Shown: positions 9,187 to 17,827 of the stretch, one piece after another
Position numbering within the stretch: position 1 is the first letter of the stretch
Layout of the letters: the number at the start of each line of letters is the position of its first letter
Assembly (NCBI GenBank): GCA_016716535.1
Contig: JADJWD010000002.1
Location: forward strand, 558,001 to 622,000
DNA from: Betaproteobacteria bacterium
GTDB taxonomy: Bacteria; Pseudomonadota; Gammaproteobacteria; Burkholderiales; Burkholderiaceae_C
Length of the DNA: 64,000 nucleotides
Direction of reading: 5' to 3'
The notes under the pieces: generated by a model
Databases searched by the model: none
The model's input: only the letters and a program-made list of their open reading frames with translations
What the model was told of the DNA's origin: nothing
Position numbers and translations under genes: made by a program

Positions 9187-10581
9187 TCAGTTCGGCGAGC
9201 GGTAGATGCGCACGTGGTCGACTTCGACCTGCGTGGGGAACTTCGCGTCCTCGATGCCCGAGGCGCCGGCCCATGAGCCGCCGATGGCGAGGTTCAGGAT
9301 CGCGTAGGCGTTGTTCGCCGCGACGCCGTTGTTGTCGGCCCAGTTGTAGTTTTCGCAAGCGGTCTTCAGGCCGTCGACGAAGTAGCAGACGTTGGTGGCC
9401 GTCCACAACGCGCCGACCTCGATCCACACGTCACGCAGCGTGCGCGAGGGCTTGTAGTTCTGCCACTGGCGGTCGTAGTCGGCGACCGAGTGCGTGAACT
9501 CGAAGCCGCGCGAAGCCGTCTGCAGGCCCTTGACCTGCGAGCCCATGCGGATCGTGTTGTGCGGCTGGCCGACGTTGTTGGTCGGCGCCTCGAGGATGTC
9601 GATCTCCGGCGGCCACTGCGTCTGGCCGTTCGTGCCGAAGCCGCCGGCCAGCCACCACGCCGGCCAGGTGCCGAGCACGTTGGGCAGCTTGACGCGGGTC
9701 GTCAGGTAGTACGAGGTGCCGGGGCTCGGCTTGAACTCGAACTTGCTGCGGATCATCGACGACTCGTACGGCGCCCAGCCGGCCGGGCCCGTCTTCGTCG
9801 CGCGCAGCTTCAGCGTGCCGTTGCTGACGACATGCAGCGTCTCGCCGCGCGAGTTGGTGTCGCGATAGCGCTGCTGCTCGTCGTTCAGGAAGTCGAGCGT
9901 GCCGCCGTAGTAGCGGGTGCAAGCCGCGTCGGCCACCTGCAGCGCAGGACCACCGCCCCACGCGTAGCGCGTGCACCACTTGCTGCGGTCGAGCGAGCTG
10001 CCGCTGAACTCGTCGGCCAGGACGACTTGCCAGCCGGCCGGGCTGTGGTCGGTGGTTGTCGGCGCCGGTGCCGGTGCGGGGGTCGGAGCCGGGGCCGGAG
10101 CCGGCGTGGGTGCCGGAGCAGGAGCCGGTGCCGGTGCAGGCGCCGTCGGAGCCGGCGCAGGGGCGGGCTGGGGAGCCGGGATCGGAGTCGGCGCGGGGGT
10201 CGGCTCGGGCGCGGGTGCCGGCACCGCCGGAGTCGGCGTCGGGGCAGGTGCCGGAGCCGGAGCAGGCGTTGGCGTCGGAGCCGGGGCGGGCGAAGGAGAA
10301 GGTGAGGGCGACGGCGTCGGCGTGGGGGCCGGCGCCGGCGTCGGTGCCGGTGCGGGCCTCGGGGAAGAAGCCGCGGGCGCCGGCTGGCGCCAGCTGCGCC
10401 AACGGCGCCGCGCTTCGATGGTGGAGGTGTCGTCGCCAGCACTGGTCTCGGGTGCGCTCGCGTCGATGGTGGAAGCGGTCGCCGTGTCGCCGCCGCCGTC
10501 ACCGCAAGCGGCCAGCAGCACGCTGCAGGCCAGCGACAGCGACGCCAAGGGCAGGCGCCGGGTAGTGGGTTTCACGCGCAT
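9187..10581 (-). CDS. GH16 lipoprotein with long Pro-Ala/Pro-Thr linker (copy 2)
   Basis: The 464-residue protein has a lipobox (VLLAAC, Cys26), a Ser/Thr/Asp-rich stretch, a linker of more than 100 residues built from PAPAPT-type repeats, and a C-terminal GH16 domain whose catalytic E-x-D-x-x-E (PPEIDILE, about residue 326) is intact. The start at 10581 is supported by GAGGAA seven bases upstream; a longer reading from 10647 would bury the signal sequence. The linker is about 90 residues longer than in copy 1, whereas the catalytic domains differ only at scattered positions, as expected if the repeat changes length quickly. It lies 86 bp upstream of copy 1 on the same strand and is probably co-transcribed with it. 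Confidence 0.85.
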   Translation of the reverse strand: MRVKPTTRRLPLASLSLACSVLLAACGDGGGDTATASTIDASAPETSAGDDTSTIEARRRWRSWRQPAPAASSPRPAPAPTPAPAPTPTPSPSPSPSPAPAPTPTPAPAPAPAPTPTPAVPAPAPEPTPAPTPIPAPQPAPAPAPTAPAPAPAPAPAPTPAPAPAPTPAPAPAPTTTDHSPAGWQVVLADEFSGSSLDRSKWCTRYAWGGGPALQVADAACTRYYGGTLDFLNDEQQRYRDTNSRGETLHVVSNGTLKLRATKTGPAGWAPYESSMIRSKFEFKPSPGTSYYLTTRVKLPNVLGTWPAWWLAGGFGTNGQTQWPPEIDILEAPTNNVGQPHNTIRMGSQVKGLQTASRGFEFTHSVADYDRQWQNYKPSRTLRDVWIEVGALWTATNVCYFVDGLKTACENYNWADNNGVAANNAYAILNLAIGGSWAGASGIEDAKFPTQVEVDHVRIYRSPN

Positions 10582-10970
10582 CGCACGTTCCTCGATCAAT
10601 GAACCGGAAGGAGCCGCCCGATGCGCGTCGTCCGAAGGGACCGACACGCCAGCAACTCCAGCGAGGCGCGAAGGCTATTGAGCGCGACGTAGCCGGCCGG
10701 TAAAGGCGTGTGAGGAGGTGCAAGCCGCGAAAGTGGACTTGGATCCGCAATCCCCCATTTCGGGGATCAAGCCGGCGGCCTGTGCGCCGCGCCCGGCCTA
10801 TGCACCGCGCGGGGTATCGGCCCGACCCGAGGGCCGGGTAACCGGCCGGCGGACGGCCGACGGCTAACGCACAAACTTACGCCTGAGATGCCCGGCGGCG
10901 GGGTCGCCAGCCGGCTGCGGCCAGTGGAAGTCAGTCTGGTAGCGCTGTCACGGCGCTAACATCGACGGCA
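10582..10970. other. Divergent intergenic region, GH16 pair / LacI regulator
   Basis: This 389-bp region separates the GH16 lipoprotein genes (minus) from the LacI-type gene (plus). It holds the GH16 ribosome-binding site at its left end, a small hairpin (CCCC/GGGG around about 10753-10766) and, next to the LacI start, an operator-like imperfect palindrome listed separately. No open frame here looks coding, and I could not assign a reliable promoter for the GH16 pair. Confidence 0.4.
10939..10961. promoter_or_regulatory. Putative LacI autoregulatory operator
   Basis: The segment starts with GGTAGCGCTGTC, which matches ten of twelve bases of the perfect palindrome found twice in front of the downstream operon. 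The whole 23-bp stretch is itself an imperfect palindrome ending in GGCGCTAAC. It lies 10-32 bp before the LacI-type ATG, a position that would allow negative autoregulation. Binding is inferred from sequence similarity only. Confidence 0.5.
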
Positions 10971-12026
10971 ATGAACGAACCCGTCAGCGCCCCGGTGCGC
11001 CGCCGCCGCGGCAGCGGTGCGATCACGTTGCACGACGTGGCGCGGCTCGCCGGCGTGGCGCCGATCACCGCCTCGCGGGCGCTGAACACGCCCGATCGGG
11101 TCTCGGAAGAGGTGCGCACGAAGGTGCAGGACGCCGTCTCGCGCACCGGCTACGTGCCCAACCGGCTGGCCGGTGGGCTGGCGTCGACGCGCAGCCGCCT
11201 CGTCGCCGCGGTCGTGCCGACGATCGCCGGGCCCGTATTCCTGCAAACGGTGCATTCGCTGACCGAGGCGCTCGCCGAACGCGGCTATCAATTGATGCTC
11301 GGCCAGGCCGGCTACACCGGCACGCGCGAAGACGCGCTGCTCGACGCGATCATCGGCCGCCGCCCCGACGGCATCGTGCTCACCGGCATCGTGCATTCGG
11401 CCACGGGGCGCCGGCGGCTGCTGGCCAGCGGCATCCCTGTCGTCGAGACCTGGGACCTGACGGCCACGCCGATCGACATGCTCGTGGGCTTCTCGCACTC
11501 CGAGGTCGGCCAGGCGGTCGCGGCGCTGCTGCACGCCAAGGGCCGGCGGCGGCTCGCCGCGGTGGCCGGCAACGACGAGCGCGCGCAGCGCCGCGTGGCC
11601 GCCTACGCCGCCGCGGCGCGCCGGCTCGGCCTGCCTGAAGTGCGCTTGGCCAGCGTGCCGGCGCCGACGACGCTGAAGTCGGGCCGCGAGGCGCTGGCGA
11701 GGCTGCTCGATTCAGGCGCTGGCAGGGAAGGCGGCAGCGAAGGGCAGATCGACGCCGTCTTCTGCAGCTCCGACCTGCTGGCGCTGGGCGTGCTGACCGA
11801 GGCGCGCGCGCGCGGCCTCGCGGTGCCGGGGCAGCTCGCCATCGTCGGCTTCGGCGACCAGGACTTCGCCGCCGACGTCGAGCCCGCGCTGACCACCGTG
11901 CGCATCGACGGCGGCCGCATCGGCCGGCAGGCGGCGCACTTCATCGTCGAGCGCGCCGAAGGCCGCGCCGTCGAGCCGCGGGTCGTCGACATCGGCTTTT
12001 CGATCGTCGAGCGGGCGAGCACCTGA
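10971..12026 (+). CDS. LacI/GntR-type transcriptional regulator of hexarate operon
   Basis: The 351-residue protein has an N-terminal LacI helix-turn-helix (TLHDVARLAGVAPITASRAL, about residues 19-38) with a hinge helix near residues 65-75, followed by a periplasmic-binding-protein-like sensor domain. It belongs to the GntR-like branch of the family, whose members usually sense sugar acids. It lies directly upstream of the glucarate/galactarate genes and between copies of the GGTAGCGCTACC motif, so it very probably represses that operon and itself. The ligand is likely a hexarate or its keto-deoxy product (inference from neighbours). The start is the first ATG after the operator; the ribosome-binding site is weak. 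Confidence 0.88.
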   Translation: MNEPVSAPVRRRRGSGAITLHDVARLAGVAPITASRALNTPDRVSEEVRTKVQDAVSRTGYVPNRLAGGLASTRSRLVAAVVPTIAGPVFLQTVHSLTEALAERGYQLMLGQAGYTGTREDALLDAIIGRRPDGIVLTGIVHSATGRRRLLASGIPVVETWDLTATPIDMLVGFSHSEVGQAVAALLHAKGRRRLAAVAGNDERAQRRVAAYAAAARRLGLPEVRLASVPAPTTLKSGREALARLLDSGAGREGGSEGQIDAVFCSSDLLALGVLTEARARGLAVPGQLAIVGFGDQDFAADVEPALTTVRIDGGRIGRQAAHFIVERAEGRAVEPRVVDIGFSIVERAST

Positions 12027-12073
12027 GGCGGGACCGAGCGTGTGCGGCTCGGGTTAACCCTTGGTCGAATCCG

Positions 12074-12102
12074 TTGTGATGTCGTAAAGGTAGCGCTACC
12101 AT
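12074..12102 (+). promoter_or_regulatory. Predicted sigma70-type promoter of the Bug-gudD-garD operon
   Basis: A TTGTGA box (12074-12079) and a TACCAT box (12097-12102) are separated by exactly 17 bp, an acceptable sigma70 arrangement in a high-GC genome. The -10 box overlaps the end of the first operator palindrome, as expected for a promoter blocked by a repressor. Transcription would start near 12109, about 80 bp before the first gene. Confidence 0.5.
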
Positions 12103-12131
12103 GCAATCCGCGATCGACTGGTAGCGCTACC
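12089..12131. promoter_or_regulatory. Pair of perfect 12-bp LacI-type operators
   Basis: GGTAGCGCTACC occurs twice, at 12089-12100 and 12120-12131. Both copies are perfect palindromes with a central CG, the usual form of LacI-family operators. Their centres are 31 bp apart, about three helical turns, so both would face the same side of the DNA. One overlaps the predicted -10 box and the other lies just downstream of the expected start point. The adjacent LacI-type gene is the obvious binding partner (inference). Confidence 0.75.
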
Positions 12132-12190
12132 GTCTGCGCTGGCGGTTTCGCCCTCCGGTCTTCCTTTCCTCCACCTCAGCGGAGCACTCG

Positions 12191-13174
12191 ATGCTGAAGA
12201 AGCTCATCCCCCTCGGCGCCGCCGCGCTGGCCCTCATCGCTGCCGCCGCCGCCGGCCCCGCGCACGCTCAAGGCTGGCCCACCGCGAAGCCGGTGACACT
12301 GCTCGTGCCGTTCCCGCCCGGCGGCTCCACCGACACCATCGCGCGCAGCATCGCGCCCAAGTTGCAGGAGCGCCTCGGCGGCACCTTCGTCATCGAGAAC
12401 AAGGGCGGCGCCGGCGGCACCGTCGGCGCCGCGCAGGCCAAGCGCGCCGCGCCCGACGGCTACACGATCTTCGTCTCGTCGCTGGGCCCGTTTGTCATCG
12501 GCCCGCACCTGATCAAGACCGCGCAGTACGACGCGCTGAAGGACTTCGACTACATCACCGTCGCCGTGCAGGCGCCGAATGTGCTGGTGGTGCCGGCTGC
12601 GTCGCCGCACAAGTCGCTCGCCGATGTGCTGGCCTTCCACAAGGCCAACCCGGGCAAGATGAGCTTCGCGTCTTCGGGCAACGGCTCGAGCGACCACCTG
12701 ACGGCCGAGCTCTTCTGGGCGCAGACGGGCACCAGCGGCCTGCACATCCCGTACAAGGGCGGCGGCCCGGCGATGGCCGACATCCTCGGCGCACAGGTCG
12801 ACGCGTCGTTCCAGAACATCAACGCGGTGATCCCGCACGTGAAGACCGGCAAGCTGCGCGCGCTCGCGATCACCAGCGGCCACCGTTCGCCGCTGCTGCC
12901 CGACGTGCCGACGCTCGAGGAGTCCGGCGTGAAGAACGTCGTCGTCTACTCGTGGCAGGCGATCGCGGCGCCCAAGGGGCTGCCGGCCGACATCAAGAGC
13001 AGGCTGCACGCGGCCATCGTCGCGGCGCTGAACGCGCCGGACGTGAAGCCCAAGCTGCTCGACCTCGGGTTCGAGATCGTCGGCAACAGCCCCGAGCAGT
13101 TCACCGCCTTCCAGGCCGTGGAGTTCGCGCGCTGGAAGCAGTTGATCGAGACGCGCAAGATCACCGCGGACTGA
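12191..13174 (+). CDS. Bug/TctC-family periplasmic binding protein
   Basis: The 327-residue protein has a Sec signal peptide cleaved after AHA (residue 26) and the hallmark Bug-family start of the mature chain (WPTAKPVTLLVPFPPGGSTD). It also has the IENKGGAGG ligand-site segment. Bug proteins bind carboxylates in the periplasm and pass them to tripartite tricarboxylate transporters. No TctA/TctB membrane genes are present nearby, which is common for Bug genes in Burkholderiales. As the first gene of an operon with glucarate and galactarate dehydratases under a LacI regulator, it probably binds D-glucarate and/or galactarate. GGAG at 12181 lies seven bases before the ATG. Confidence 0.88.
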   Translation: MLKKLIPLGAAALALIAAAAAGPAHAQGWPTAKPVTLLVPFPPGGSTDTIARSIAPKLQERLGGTFVIENKGGAGGTVGAAQAKRAAPDGYTIFVSSLGPFVIGPHLIKTAQYDALKDFDYITVAVQAPNVLVVPAASPHKSLADVLAFHKANPGKMSFASSGNGSSDHLTAELFWAQTGTSGLHIPYKGGGPAMADILGAQVDASFQNINAVIPHVKTGKLRALAITSGHRSPLLPDVPTLEESGVKNVVVYSWQAIAAPKGLPADIKSRLHAAIVAALNAPDVKPKLLDLGFEIVGNSPEQFTAFQAVEFARWKQLIETRKITAD

Positions 13175-13198
13175 TTGACCGAAGAAGAGAGCGCGACG

Positions 13199-14557
13199 AT
13201 GAGCGCATCCCCCTCTACGCCGCGCATCACCGAGCTGCGCGTCATCCCCGTCGCCGGCCGCGACGGCATGCTGCTCAACCTGAGCGGCGCACACGGGCCG
13301 TTTTTCACGCGCAACCTGCTCGTCCTCACCGACAGCGCCGGCCGCACCGGGGTCGGCGAGGTGCCCGGCGGCGAGAAGATCCGCGCCACGCTGGACGACG
13401 CGCGCGCGCTCGTCGTCGGCCAGCCGCTCGGCGCGCACCAGGCGGTGCTGCGCCAGGTGCGCGAACGCTTCGCCGACCGCGACGCCGGCGGCCGCGGCCA
13501 GCAGACCTTCGACCTGCGCACGACGATCCACGCGGTGACGGCGATCGAATCGGCGCTGCTCGATCTGCTCGGCCAGCACCTCGGCGTGCCAGTCGCGGCG
13601 CTGCTCGGCGAAGGCCAGCAGCGCGACGCGGTGCAGATGCTCGGTTACCTCTTCTTCGTCGGCGATCGCAAGAAGACCGACCTGCCGTATCTGGATGCGG
13701 CGAGCGACCCGGCGGCCGCGGAGCACGCTCAGCACGAGTGGTTCCGCCTGCGCCACGAGGAGGCGCTGACCGCCGAGGCGATCGTGCGTCTCGCCGAAGC
13801 GGCGCACGCGCGCTACGGCTTCGAGGACTTCAAGCTCAAGGGCGGCGTGCTGCGCGGTGAAGAGGAGGTCGAAGCGATCCGCGCACTGCACGAGCGTTTC
13901 CCGCAAGCGCGCATCACGCTCGACCCGAACGGCGGCTGGCTGCTGAACGACGCGGTGCGCCTGATGCGCGACATGCGCGGTGTCGTCGCCTACGCCGAAG
14001 ACCCGTGCGGCGCCGAGGAGGGCTTCTCGGGCCGCGAGGTGATGGCCGAGTTCCGCCGCGCCACCGGCCTGCCGACGGCGACGAACATGATCGCCACCGA
14101 CTGGCGGCAGATGGCGCACGCGCTGGCGCTGCAGTCGGTGGACATCCCGCTCGCCGACCCGCACTTCTGGACGATGGCCGGCAGCGTGCGCGTCGCGCAG
14201 ACCTGCCGCGACTGGGGCCTGACCTGGGGATCACACTCGAACAACCACTTCGATGTGTCGCTGGCGATGTTCACGCACGTCGGCGCCGCGGCGCCGGGCA
14301 AGGTGACGGCGATCGACACGCACTGGATCTGGCAGGACGGCCAGCGGCTGACGAAAGCGCCGTTGCAGATCCGCGGCGGTTTCGTCGAGGTGCCGAACAA
14401 GCCCGGCCTCGGCATCGAGCTCGACATGGCCGAGGTGGAAAAGGCGCATCGCCTCTACCAACAGCATGGCCTCGGGGCGCGCGACGACGCGGTGGCGATG
14501 CAGTACCTCGTCCCGGGCTGGAAGTTCGACCCGAAGCGGCCGGCGCTGGATCGCTGA
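13199..14557 (+). CDS. gudD: Glucarate dehydratase (enolase superfamily)
   Basis: The enzyme dehydrates D-glucarate to 5-keto-4-deoxy-D-glucarate. From the chosen ATG it has 452 residues, close to the family length. The active-site residues expected from E. coli GlucD are present with a constant offset of seven: K212 and K214 (KLK), D242 and N244 (LDPNGGW), N296, D320 and the catalytic H346 (GSHSNNH). A TTG directly after the previous stop (13175) could also start the frame, but ATG 13199 follows the purine-rich GAAGAAGAGAG and matches the family start better. It lies 24 bp after the binding protein and 36 bp before garD. Confidence 0.92.
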   Translation: MSASPSTPRITELRVIPVAGRDGMLLNLSGAHGPFFTRNLLVLTDSAGRTGVGEVPGGEKIRATLDDARALVVGQPLGAHQAVLRQVRERFADRDAGGRGQQTFDLRTTIHAVTAIESALLDLLGQHLGVPVAALLGEGQQRDAVQMLGYLFFVGDRKKTDLPYLDAASDPAAAEHAQHEWFRLRHEEALTAEAIVRLAEAAHARYGFEDFKLKGGVLRGEEEVEAIRALHERFPQARITLDPNGGWLLNDAVRLMRDMRGVVAYAEDPCGAEEGFSGREVMAEFRRATGLPTATNMIATDWRQMAHALALQSVDIPLADPHFWTMAGSVRVAQTCRDWGLTWGSHSNNHFDVSLAMFTHVGAAAPGKVTAIDTHWIWQDGQRLTKAPLQIRGGFVEVPNKPGLGIELDMAEVEKAHRLYQQHGLGARDDAVAMQYLVPGWKFDPKRPALDR

Positions 14558-14593
14558 CAGGCCGAGCCGGCCGCGAGCCGAGGAGACACTCGC

Positions 14594-16171
14594 ATGACGA
14601 GCATCGCATCGGTGAAGCCCGTCACCATCCGCATGCACGAACGCGACAACGTCGCGATCGTCGCCAACGACGGCGGGCTGCCGGCCGGCGCGGCGCTGCC
14701 GGGCGGGCCTGTGTTGCGCGAGCACGTGCCGCAAGGGCACAAGGTGGCGCTCGTCGACATCGCCGCCGGCGCGCCGGTGCTGCGCTACGGCGTGGCGATC
14801 GGCCATGCGCTCGCCGGCATCGCGGCCGGCCGCTGGGTGCACGAGCGGCTGCTGCAGATGCCCGAGGCGCGCAGCCTCGAGGGCCTGCCGATGGCCACCG
14901 CAAGACCGCCGACGGAGGAGCCGCTCACCGGCTACACCTTCGAGGGCTACCGCAACGCCGACGGCTCGGTCGGCACGCGCAACATCCTCGCCGTCACGCA
15001 GACGGTCCAGTGCGTCGCCGGCGTCACCGCGTTCGCGGTGCAGCGCATCAAGACCGAACTGCTGCCGCGGTATCCGAACGTCGACGACGTCGTCGCGCTC
15101 GAGCACCACTACGGCTGCGGCGTCGCGATCGACGCGCCCGACGCGGTGGTGCCGATCCGCACGCTGCGCCACCTGAGCCTGAACCCGAACTTCGGCGGCG
15201 AGGTGATGGTGGTGAGCCTGGGCTGCGAGAAGCTGCAGCCCGAGCGGCTGCTGCCGCCGGGCAGCGTGCCGATCAGCGATGCACGAGAGGGCGGCGAGAG
15301 TGGCCTCGACGTCGTGTGTCTTCAAGACGAAGCGCACGTCGGCTTCATGTCGATGGTCGAGTCGATCCTGCGCCAGGCCGAGCAGCACCTGCGGCGGCTG
15401 AACGCACGACGGCGCGAGACGGTGCCGGCGAGCGAACTCGTCGTCGGCGTGCAATGCGGCGGCAGCGATGCGTTCTCCGGCGCCACCGCCAACCCGGCGG
15501 TGGGCTTCTGCACCGACCTGCTCGTGCGCGCCGGTGCGACGGTGATGTTCTCCGAGACGACCGAGGTGCGCGACGGCATCGCGCAGCTCACCGCGCGCGC
15601 CGCCACGCCCGCCGTGGCCGAGGCGCTGGTGCGCGAGATGGCCTGGTACGACGCGTATCTCGCGCGCGGCCGCGTCGACCGCAGCGCGAACACGACGCCG
15701 GGCAACAAGAAGGGCGGCCTGGCCAACATCGTCGAGAAGGCGATGGGCTCGATCGTCAAGTCGGGCTCGATGCCGATCACCGGCGTGCTGGCGCCGGGCG
15801 AGAAGCTCGCGCCGAACCAGCGCGGCCTCGTCTACGCCGCCACGCCGGCCAGCGACTTCATCTGCGGCACGCTGCAGATGGCCGCGGGCATGAACCTGCA
15901 CGTCTTCACCACCGGCCGCGGCACGCCATACGGCCTGGCCGCCGTGCCGGTGATCAAGGTGGCGACGCGCAGCGACCTGGCGCGCCGCTGGCACGACCTG
16001 ATGGACGTGAACGCCGGGCGCATCGCCGACGGCCCCGCGACGATCGAGGACGTCGGCTGGGAGCTCTTCCGCCTGATGCTCGAGGTGGCCAGCGGCCGCA
16101 AGCAGACCTGGGCCGAGCGCTGGAAGCTGCACAACGCGCTGGCGTTGTTCAATCCGGCGCCGGTGACGTAG
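14594..16171 (+). CDS. garD: Galactarate dehydratase (UxaA family)
   Basis: The 525-residue protein has an N-terminal SAF-like domain and a large UxaA-type catalytic region with the strongly conserved GYRNADGSVGTRN near residue 118, HHYGCGVAI near 174 and LGCEKLQPERLL near 213. Length and sequence closely match E. coli GarD, which dehydrates meso-galactarate to 5-keto-4-deoxy-D-glucarate. Together with gudD, both hexarates converge on the same product, and the next enzymes (aldolase, or dehydratase plus dehydrogenase) are not in this window. GAGGAG lies ten bases before the ATG. It is the last gene of the LacI-controlled operon. Confidence 0.92.
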   Translation: MTSIASVKPVTIRMHERDNVAIVANDGGLPAGAALPGGPVLREHVPQGHKVALVDIAAGAPVLRYGVAIGHALAGIAAGRWVHERLLQMPEARSLEGLPMATARPPTEEPLTGYTFEGYRNADGSVGTRNILAVTQTVQCVAGVTAFAVQRIKTELLPRYPNVDDVVALEHHYGCGVAIDAPDAVVPIRTLRHLSLNPNFGGEVMVVSLGCEKLQPERLLPPGSVPISDAREGGESGLDVVCLQDEAHVGFMSMVESILRQAEQHLRRLNARRRETVPASELVVGVQCGGSDAFSGATANPAVGFCTDLLVRAGATVMFSETTEVRDGIAQLTARAATPAVAEALVREMAWYDAYLARGRVDRSANTTPGNKKGGLANIVEKAMGSIVKSGSMPITGVLAPGEKLAPNQRGLVYAATPASDFICGTLQMAAGMNLHVFTTGRGTPYGLAAVPVIKVATRSDLARRWHDLMDVNAGRIADGPATIEDVGWELFRLMLEVASGRKQTWAERWKLHNALALFNPAPVT

Positions 16172-16186
16172 CGCGGCGCGGCGCGG

Positions 16187-16210
16187 GGCGCGCGCCGTGC
16201 GCCGCGCGCC
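16187..16210. terminator. GC hairpin between convergent garD and prsW-like gene
   Basis: An 8-bp perfect stem (GGCGCGCG/CGCGCGCC) with an 8-base loop lies in the 54-bp gap between two convergent genes. It has no U-tract on either strand, so it may only slow polymerase or protect mRNA ends. Its position is the main support. Confidence 0.3.
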
Positions 16211-16225
16211 GAAGGGCGTGTGCCT

Positions 16226-17626
16226 TCAGGGCTGCGGGCGGTGCAGCGGCGGCAAGCCCGGGTCGATGTCGACGCCGGCCGAGCCGGGCGCCTGCGGGAT
16301 GCCGGCCAGCGGCGAGTCGGAAGGCACCTGGGGCTGCGGCGCGACGCCCGGTGACAACGGCGGCGTCACCACGGTGGGTGCCAGCGCCGCGGCCGGCGGC
16401 GGACGGGCCACCCCGTAGGGCGGCGATGCCGGCGGCACCGCTGCCGAGGGGGCCAGTGCCGCCGGCGCCTGCGAGCGCAGGCGCGCCACCGTCTTCATGA
16501 TCGTCGTCGGGTCCACCGAGAGGTCCAGCCGCTCGGGTGACGCTGTGCGCCGCACCTCCTTCAGCCCCGACTGCACGAGGCTGAAGATGACGACGTAGGC
16601 GAGGAAGCCGAGCACGACGTACTTCAGCATGAAAGGCAGCTGGAACGACGCGTTCCAGGCGAAGTGCAGCGCCACCGGCACCGCGAACAGCACCAGGAAG
16701 CGCCGGTGCGCCAGCGCCTGCATCAGCGTCTCGCCGCCGGCGCGCACGCGCCACACGGCGGCCGCGGCGATCGCCGTCCAGGCGATGTGCGCGAACGGCG
16801 ACAGCAGCCCGCGCACGGTGATGTTGGTCAGCATGTCGTCGGCGCTGCGCAGGCCGATGCGCAGCGCGTAGCCGGCCGACTCGAAGGCGGCGAAGCCGGC
16901 GCCGACCGCGGCGCCGAACAAGAGGCCGTTGAGCGCGAACGAATAACGCTCCTGCTGCGCGAAGCGCGCCAGCACCAGCAGCGCCGCGAGCTTGCCGACC
17001 TCCTCGACGAAGGCGGCGGCCGGCGGCCCGAGCCAGCTGCTGAGGTTGGTGAGGCGGAACAGCAGCAGCGAGATGCCGATCGACACCACGCCGCCGAGCA
17101 CGACGAGCTGCATGACGCGCATGATCGACACGTTCTTCGGCGTGTTCAGCTCGAAGAACAGCACCAGCGTCGCCAGCGGCACCGCGAACGAGCCGACGAT
17201 GATCAGCGCCGGCACGACGTTGATGTTGCCGAACTCCTTCCACGTCAGCAGCAGCACGCCGTAGGCGACGAGCGCAAACACGAGCGTGCGCAGGAACAGC
17301 CACGGCCGGGGCCACTGCCCCATCTCGGCGGTCAGCGGCGGTGTCGTGTCGGGCGTGCCGACGCCGAGATAACGCTCGATCTCGTCGGGCTGGCGATGGC
17401 GCAGCGTCTCGGAGAAGAGGGCGCGCACGCTGAAGCCTTCCAGCCGCTCCAGGCCCACGGTGTCGGTGATGCGGTTGACGAGCGCCTGCATGGCCGAGGC
17501 GCTGCCCGCTGCCACTGTGCCCGCGCCGCCCGCGCCGATGCGCGCACCGCAGCGGCCGCAGAACACCGCGTCGGGCGGCGCCACCGGGGCGCCGCAGGCT
17601 GCACAGAACTTGGGACGGTCCGCCAC
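16226..17626 (-). CDS. PrsW-family intramembrane metalloprotease with zinc ribbon
   Basis: The 466-residue protein starts with a four-cysteine zinc ribbon (C8, C11, C23, C26). Seven or eight membrane helices follow, then a Pro/Ala-rich tail of about 90 residues. The membrane part carries the motifs of the PrsW (CPBP-like) family: E-E-x-x-K (EEVGK), a F-x-x-x-E (FAAFE) and two histidines (FAHIAW and HFAWN). In Bacillus, PrsW cuts an anti-sigma factor within the membrane; here the substrate is unknown. It starts at GTG 17626, with AGAGGTG five bases upstream. The zinc ribbon plus membrane protease is a recurrent bacterial arrangement, but the long Pro-rich tail is not part of the core family. 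Confidence 0.8.
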   Translation of the reverse strand: MADRPKFCAACGAPVAPPDAVFCGRCGARIGAGGAGTVAAGSASAMQALVNRITDTVGLERLEGFSVRALFSETLRHRQPDEIERYLGVGTPDTTPPLTAEMGQWPRPWLFLRTLVFALVAYGVLLLTWKEFGNINVVPALIIVGSFAVPLATLVLFFELNTPKNVSIMRVMQLVVLGGVVSIGISLLLFRLTNLSSWLGPPAAAFVEEVGKLAALLVLARFAQQERYSFALNGLLFGAAVGAGFAAFESAGYALRIGLRSADDMLTNITVRGLLSPFAHIAWTAIAAAAVWRVRAGGETLMQALAHRRFLVLFAVPVALHFAWNASFQLPFMLKYVVLGFLAYVVIFSLVQSGLKEVRRTASPERLDLSVDPTTIMKTVARLRSQAPAALAPSAAVPPASPPYGVARPPPAAALAPTVVTPPLSPGVAPQPQVPSDSPLAGIPQAPGSAGVDIDPGLPPLHRPQP

Positions 17627-17827
17627 GGTGGCACCTCTTGCGCTCGAGAACCGAAGCGGGGCAGGTAGGTCGCACCCCGCGCGCGGCGGATGATGCCGCC
17701 GGGGGCATGGCGTGACAACCGCGCGGGACGGGGGGCGCAGCGCCGCGCGCGCCGGCAGAACTGACGCGCGGTGCGGCCGCGGCCGATGCAGCCGTGCGGC
17801 CGTGCAGGCGTGCAGGCGTGCGAGCGC

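Noticed and set aside
12176..14164. Minus-strand open frame of 662 codons opposite the Bug and gudD genes
   Set aside because: It is antisense to genes with clear catalytic motifs and its product is low-complexity Arg/Ala/Val.
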